A stretch of 64,000 nt of DNA from Vitrella brassicaformis (lineage: Eukaryota; Sar; Vitrellaceae), in NCBI GenBank assembly GCA_001179505.1, contig CDMY01000193.1:1-64000 (forward strand), given 5' to 3'. Below the pieces are notes generated by a model. The model ran no database searches. It saw nothing but the letters and a program-made list of their open reading frames with translations, and was not told where the DNA came from. A program made the translations under genes and the position numbers. Of the stretch, positions 58,708 to 64,000 are shown one piece after another (position 1 is the first letter of the stretch; the number at the start of each line of letters is the position of its first letter).

Positions 58708-60104
58708 TCAGTACTCCTGCGTCCTGATGGGGAGCTTTTGTGCCTTGGCCTCTTCGAAGATCTCGGCGGCCCGGATGAGCTGCTTCTGCACCCTCTCGTC
58801 TCGAATGTCCAGAATCTCATCCTCAAAGTAACCCTGACACACACACACACAGAGAGAGAGAAGCCAGATATGTGCCCTACACCCACTGCAGGATTGACGA
58901 CCGGCTGTGTGTGTGTGTCGTCCTCTCCCTCCCTCACCTGGTCAGCCTCGTTGTCGAATATTTTCACCAGTTTGACGTCGAAGATGAACTGCCCGTCGGG
59001 CTGCATCTGGGAGAGCAGCCGCTCGTAGCGGTACCGCTGCATGAAGTTGAATGGCGCCGGCATGAACGCCCGCTCGTCGGTGGCGAAGTAAGACAGAATG
59101 GGGTTGTTGGCAGGCACTATCACGCGACGACGGCCACCAGCCTGAGACAACGAACGAAGTCAAACACGACCAGACCACATACATACATCGTGTGTGCGTC
59201 TGTATCCCTCCCTCCCTCCCTCCCTGCGTGTCTGTGTGTGTGGCGTGGATTACCCTACCCTCATGGTATGAATGGCTTCCTCCAGCCCTCTGATTGTCCT
59301 CCCATTGCCATGGTGCATCAACATTTCCCCCCTGCCATACTTGCCCTTGAGCTCCGCCTGAGAAGAAAAGTACTGCACGGGGGCGCTCTCCCTGTCGGTC
59401 TTCATGTAGCCCTCCACAAAGGCCGACACGAACTGACCCCAACGCGGCGTCGGCCCAGTGCCCTGCTCAAAGTCGCTGAAGATGACGCCTGACTTGGTGA
59501 TGAATCCGTTCTTGGGCGCAGGGGGCGGCTGCTTGCTGGGCTCGAAGGGCTTAAACACGGCGTCAAAGAACCCCTCTGGTAGAGCCTCGCTGGGCCGCGG
59601 GAAAGACAGCGCCGCACCAGCCGCCGCGACAGCAGGCATAGCGACCAGAGAGGAGAGGAAGGCTCGCCGCGGTGTGGTAGCAGACGGGACATCTGCATCA
59701 GCATCACTCAGCCGCATGCCCACCGAAGCGGATCTTGGTCGCACTTTGGTAGGGGACGGAGCAGCGTAGAGGGCAGCAGGGGGACGAAAGGCTGAGGCGA
59801 ACTCCAGCAGCGGGAGGCATAAGACCGATGCGATGAGCCATGAGGGCCTCCTGCTGATACGATGATTGGATCTCCAGTTGTGTTGAGGCTGTGCACTCTC
59901 CAGCTGTGAGGACGGCATGCCCGTGCTGTCCTGGGAGGTCCACCTCTGCTCTGTTGGACTGCTCCTGCTGTTGGTCTGCATCGAGATCCCAGGTCCGTGG
60001 GCCCTCACGGCTCGAACGAACGAACGAAACCCAGCCTCCTTGGAAACCTCTTGCACTGAGCTCGCACCAAGCTCGCGCCCAGAAGGGAGGAAGAAGGGAA
60101 GCAT
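58708..60104 (-). CDS. Plastid (thylakoid-lumen type) FKBP peptidyl-prolyl isomerase
   Basis: Three exons on the minus strand: 60104-59259, 59141-58938, 58833-58708 (1,176 nt, in frame; 391 aa from 60104). FKBPs catalyse proline isomerisation and assist folding. The leader is layered: a hydrophobic signal core (WLIASVLCLPLLEFASAF) with the ASA-F cut site at residue 106 typical of secondary plastids, then a Ser/Pro/Arg-rich transit-like stretch, then RRAFLSSLVAMP with an AA-rich core, like a Tat thylakoid signal, ending near SEA. The FKBP fold starts at KSGVIFSDFEQGTGP and includes RTIRGLEEAIHTM, AGGRRRVIVPANNP and IFDVKLVKIFDNEADQ. The family's aromatic pocket is only partly kept. The true start may be Met42 or Met63 (ATG at 59918), which would give a normal signal peptide. 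The divergent HPR gene starts 94 bp away. Confidence 0.85.
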
Positions 60105-60198
60105 CGGGTGTTTGACGTGCTCGTAGGAGCTGAACGGGTCAATTCAGTCACCCGATCTGCGTTTTCACTGATTCTTTGGCTCATCTATCGGGAACAAG
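60105..60198. promoter_or_regulatory. 94-bp bidirectional promoter, FKBP (-) / HPR protein (+)
   Basis: The tightest head-to-head spacing in the window. If FKBP starts at 59918 the space grows to 280 bp. No named element is visible. Confidence 0.35.
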
Positions 60199-62655
60199 AT
60201 GTCCGGCAGAGCATCCCGCAACACGCCGCCATTAGGCAGCATCTTTCCCGCACAGCCGGCCTCGTCTGCCCACCCCACGTCATCCCAGAAGCTGCGGCCC
60301 GCGCCGCCGTCGAAGGCGAGCAAGATGTCCACTGTGCTGTTCAATCCCCAAGCCACAGCATGGCATCAGAGGCAGGCCATGTGGCGGCCGCTCGCCAAAC
60401 AAGCCACTCAGAAAGGTACGTGCGCCCCGTATGCGTGCAGAACGGAGATCACATTGATGATCCATCATTTGGTTTGCGTGAATGCAGCCACGGATTTGAC
60501 GAGCATGCCACCCCCGAGCAACATGGATGCGGATCAGCTGGGTCAGTGGGCCAACGTGGCGGCGCGGGAGGGGGTCCACAATGAGGTCTTCTGGAACATC
60601 ATGACCACCAGGGCCAAACAGGTACGCCCCTGCCCTGCCCATGTACGTCACTGATGAACGGCTGTGTTCTGGTTGTGTCCTGTCAGCTGACGTCGTCGAT
60701 GGAGAGCACTGAAATCGCCTTGTTTCTGAATGCCATAGCGCGGGTCCGTCGGACGGACAAGGAGCTGTTCCAAATGCTGGCGCCTGTCATCCGCAAGAAA
60801 ATGATCTACTTCAGCAGCATCTACCTCGCCATGGTCCTCGCGGCATACGCCAAAGCAGGTAGACCATTGATTGCCCCAGAGGAATGTGTGTGCCATGAAT
60901 GGATGGCTCTGGGTGTGGTGTGCAGGCGTATACGATGTGAGTCTGATGTCGGCGTACGTGCGTGAGATCCAGGCGCGGCTGCAGGAGTTCCAGACGCCAG
61001 TGGAGCTGTCGATGCTCATCAATGCGCTCGCCAAGCTCCATGTATACGACAAAGACCTGTTCGACAGACTCGCCGCACAGGTGGGTTGGGTACACAGATG
61101 GATGCCTCACACACGGGCCGCCGACACGCACCGTGGGTCAGTCAGTTGATGGACTGACTGACTGGTGTGTCATGTCACCTCCCTCGTCGGTCTCAGGTGC
61201 TGTTTCGCATGAAGGAGGAGTCCTTCCACATCCGAGAGCTGTCGGTCATTGCTGGCGCCTTTGCACGCGTCAACCACCTACACCCCGCACTTTTCGACGC
61301 CATCGCAGGCACGTCCATCCGACCACTCCACTAAACGACCACCTGTGTGTGTGTGTGTGTGTGTGTGTTGTGTGGGATCCACCAGAGCGTGCTCGCATCA
61401 CAATAGCCGAGGCGTATCCCTTGGAACTGGCCCGCATGATCCACGCCTATGCCAAGGTCGGCCGCAACGCCCCCGACCTGTTCGAGGTGTGCATCCACTA
61501 CGCCGCCGAGAAGCTGCTGTTCATGTCGCCGAGCGAGCTGGCCACCACGGCCTTCGCCTTCGGTCAGATCCGTGAGGTCATCAGCGAGGAGCAGCTGCCC
61601 ATCCTGCAGCTCATCTTTGACAAAGTGCGGCAGAGCTCCGTCACATCCATCGCCCTCTTCCACCCCAAGGACATCTCCAGCTTCCTCATGACCTACGCCA
61701 GGTGGCGACTGCCCTTCGAACACGGCGAGCTCATCACGGTCATCGACAGGGTGTTCGCACTCAAGGGTCGCTTCCAGCAGTGCGTGCCCGACCTGGTCTC
61801 GGTGCTCTGGTCCATCTCGCTGCTCGTGCGACACACATGGGAGGAGGGGGACAGCTCCAGCGGCGCATCGGTGGTCAGAGCCTGTCAGTATTTGCTGGTG
61901 AGCAACCTGGACGTGTTGACGGCGGCGATGGCCAAGAACCAGCTCAACATGACTGCCATTGTCAGGATCGTCGACTCTTTCGCCGCTGTCAGGTACGCCA
62001 CGCCGGCAGGCCACCCTGGAGACAGACGGCTTCATTCTCTCGTTCGCTCACTCACTGCATATATTGTCGTCGTGGTGTCAGGTCGTGCAATCGCGAGCTG
62101 CTGGATGCTGTCCACGGCAGCTTCGTTCGTCGCTATGAGGAGCTGGACCCATTCGCCGCGTCGCTGCTATTCGACAACTTCACTCTACTAGGTACCAACA
62201 CGCACACACACATTCATCCCGTCTGCATATATTGCACTCGTCGCCTTCTCTGTGGGGGTGTCTGATCAATCCACTCCCTTGGTGCAGGTTACAATCCCGA
62301 GGAGGACTTCATGCTGCTGCTGAGCGACAAGATGGCAGAGGGCAAGGACAGGGAGCCCGGCACACGACCTGCCGCACTCGACCCGACATACGGACAGGAT
62401 GAAGAAGAAGACAACGGCCGGACAAACGACGACAGAGAAGACGACGAGCCGGGACAAGACGACACAAGTGGCAACAATGACGCCGCATCGACAGCAGCAG
62501 CGGCACCCCCTTCCCCCTCCCCGCAGCCCCCCCAGCCGGCTCAGCTGAATGGACAGATGTTGCGGACTGCCGGTGAGCGGGGGCTGAGGGAGCCTGAGGA
62601 CGGGACAGTGGGTAGTGCGAGAGTGGGCCGGGTGACAGTGCACTCAAATGGATGA
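60199..62655 (+). CDS. Helical-repeat protein of the heptatricopeptide (HPR)-like type, putative organelle RNA-binding (624 aa)
   Basis: Eight exons: 60199-60415, 60488-60621, 60687-60858, 60926-61080, 61197-61308, 61386-61992, 62082-62191, 62288-62655 (1,875 nt, in frame). The middle (about 90-500) is a series of about 37-residue two-helix repeats: FLNAIARVRRTDKELFQML, MLINALAKLHVYDKDLFDRL, MIHAYAKVGRNAPDLFEV, TTAFAFGQI. This pattern fits heptatricopeptide/RAP-type proteins, which bind plastid or mitochondrial RNA, including ribosomal RNA fragments, in apicomplexans and relatives. No RAP domain is seen: the C-terminus is an acidic, Ala/Pro-rich disordered tail. The N-terminus (MSGRASRNTPPLGSIF) is basic and Ser-rich and could target mitochondria. 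Intron 5 uses a GC donor (GCACGT). Function is inferred from repeat type only. Confidence 0.72.
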
Positions 62656-62874
62656 CGAGGAGACCAAGTCACTATGTCCGTGTATCCATGCGTGTGTGTA
62701 TATCAACAAGGCCAAACTGCTCTTCACAGCCACACACGCACAAACCACGACTGACACGTAAATGGCATATATGGCTGACCATACATCGGACAGACAAACA
62801 CACTATGACACGACTCGCTTGGCCGCCGTCGGCCAACAGAAACACGCGCAGCACCGCACCCAAACGCACAACCG

Positions 62875-62930
62875 ACCAAGCCAGCCAGCCAGCCAGCCAG
62901 ACAGACAGACAGACAGACAGCAGACAGACA
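62875..62930 (+). repeat. CCAG then GACA microsatellite
   Basis: CCAG units grade into GACA units within the 298-bp convergent spacer between the HPR and Cys-rich genes. Nothing else is seen in that spacer. Confidence 0.8.
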
Positions 62931-62953
62931 GACGGGCACGGACTCGAAGTACG

Positions 62954-63372
62954 TCAGCAGCGCAGCAGCCGTGTGCAGTAGTAGGTCCTGTCATCGCAGT
63001 TCCCCCAGCAATGAGAGCAATGCTCCTTACTCGCCAGGCACTCCTCCTGCGTCTCGCACTGTATGCCCATGGTTTGGCTATCAGCCCAATGATTCCAGCA
63101 CGATAGACGGCGACGGCTGCCGGCACCATTTCTCTGCTCGGGACATCCGAGAAGTCGATCGTGTCGGATAGAGAAGCCGCATCGCCCTCTATCTGCATGT
63201 GGTGCCGAGCCTCTACCTCCTCCTCAGATGGGATCGGGAGGATGGTGGGCCTCCCATTCATGTGAGCGCCGTTTCCCCATCCGGGCGGCGCGCTCATGAC
63301 CTGGCACCTCACGTCGACGGGCAGACACAGGGCCAGGACGGGCACCAGCAACGCGGACCGGCGGGCCACCAT
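62954..63372 (-). CDS. Small secreted Cys-rich protein (116 aa)
   Basis: Two exons on the minus strand: 63372-63127 and 63058-62954 (351 nt, in frame), joined by a 69-nt GTGCCG...CAG intron. No family recognised. Residues 1 to about 24 form a signal peptide (VARRSALLVPVLALCLPVD). The middle is short and acidic. The second exon encodes 34 residues with eight cysteines, ending CTRLLRC, the look of a disulfide-rich domain. Reading through the intron instead destroys the Cys pattern, which supports the splice. The 5' limit is uncertain because an upstream open frame extends to 63657 without similarity. It could be a secreted effector, inhibitor or cell-surface peptide. Confidence 0.55.
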
Positions 63373-64000
63373 GATGCTGTTGCTGCGATGAAGGAGCGCG
63401 GGAGGCGAGCGGCAGGCGACTGCGGGGGCAGATCGCGACTGGCTCCCCCTTGGTCGCTGCTGCTTGGAGCCGCTCCGACTACAGGAAAGTTTCGACGAGT
63501 GCCGACGAGGAGTGCAGCCAGGCCGATGCACGCATGTGCTCGAAGACACGAGAGTGCGCATAAACATTCGAGCGCACACTTGCTCTCCGTGACCTCTCGC
63601 CGGACCCTCGATCAAATCATGTAAATGTAAAAGCAAAAGGAGCTCTTGATGCTTCATTTATACATTCTTCATGATGGCCGTGTACACGAAGAATCATGTA
63701 CACGAATGTATGCAAAAAGACTCTTTCCCACCTGCTGGCCGGTACGGTCACCGACGTCAACTCATCACACACACGGCCACCACGGCCAAATCAGCATGAA
63801 AGCACCATCGACTTGCAATCCCGGAGTTTGTTGACTCTGTGTTCGCACGCGGGAGCCGCCATGTGTGCATCCGGGTGGGGGGCAATGCGACGCTGATTCG
63901 GCAACAGCATGAAACTCCTCTCATGCCATGCATGTCAGTCATCGCACACACACATATCACTCACTCTGTCAGTCAGTCCACATGTCTGCATGTCAGACCT
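63373..64000. other. End of window, no supported gene
   Basis: Upstream flank of the Cys-rich gene. It contains short direct repeats (ATGTACACGAA near 63685-63705; CACGGCCAC near 63770-63785). No recognisable exon or RNA gene. Confidence 0.5.

Overview
The window is nuclear DNA from an intron-dense, GC-rich eukaryotic alga. Coding sequence is cut by about 155 short GT-AG introns (mostly 50-130 nt, six of them probably GC-AG). Intron 3' ends are often TG repeats followed by CAG. A predicted plastid FKBP carries a signal-peptide core, an ASA-F cleavage motif, a transit-peptide-like stretch and an RR-type thylakoid signal, which implies a secondary (complex) plastid. Together with protein styles such as long PAN and Kazal arrays and heptatricopeptide-like repeats, this suggests a photosynthetic alveolate, most likely a chromerid such as Vitrella. 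The organism is inferred, not proven. All gene models were spliced by hand from GT/GC-AG sites and frame continuity. For 15 of the 17 intact gene models the summed exon length is an exact multiple of three. Unresolved frame joins remain in the SNM1 gene and in the membrane-protein gene at 38.7-40.5 kb.

Layout. 0.5-1.0 kb: two convergent tRNA-Gly genes (CCC and UCC) in a near-perfect 207-bp palindrome. 1.1-3.9 kb (-): SNM1/DCLRE1-type nuclease. 4.1-13.1 kb (+): a 2,336-residue secreted protein with a GH3 glycosidase at each end and PAN/Apple modules between. 13.8-19.6 kb (+): a secreted 14-domain Kazal inhibitor. 21.5-28.4 kb (-): a disordered RGG/Q-rich protein with a tandem array of 120-nt exons. 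28.8-29.7 kb (+): VKOR, followed by a 300-bp assembly gap. 30.6-31.6 kb (-): a broken inverted partial copy of the Kazal gene. 31.8-33.8 kb (+): CAP domain plus EF-hand protein with an 11-nt microexon. 34.3-35.9 kb (-): GH17 glucanase. 36.4-37.0 kb (+): SDHAF2. 38.7-40.5 kb (-): single-pass membrane protein. 40.6-43.0 kb (+): LRR-RING protein. 43.7-45.7 kb (+): coiled-coil protein. 46.4-49.4 kb (-): M3 metallopeptidase. 49.6-54.5 kb (+): TBCK. 54.7-58.0 kb (+): GMC oxidoreductase. 58.7-60.1 kb (-): plastid FKBP. 60.2-62.7 kb (+): HPR-like repeat protein. 63.0-63.4 kb (-): small Cys-rich secreted protein.

Organisation. Most genes form head-to-head pairs with 94-444 bp between start codons, so the gene starts probably share bidirectional promoters. 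Convergent intervals are longer and full of microsatellites. Functionally the window mixes secreted carbohydrate/adhesion/protease-control proteins (double GH3, GH17, Kazal, CAP) with organelle and housekeeping factors (VKOR, SDHAF2, M3 peptidase, FKBP, HPR protein, TBCK, SNM1). No operon logic, mobile element or CRISPR array is visible.
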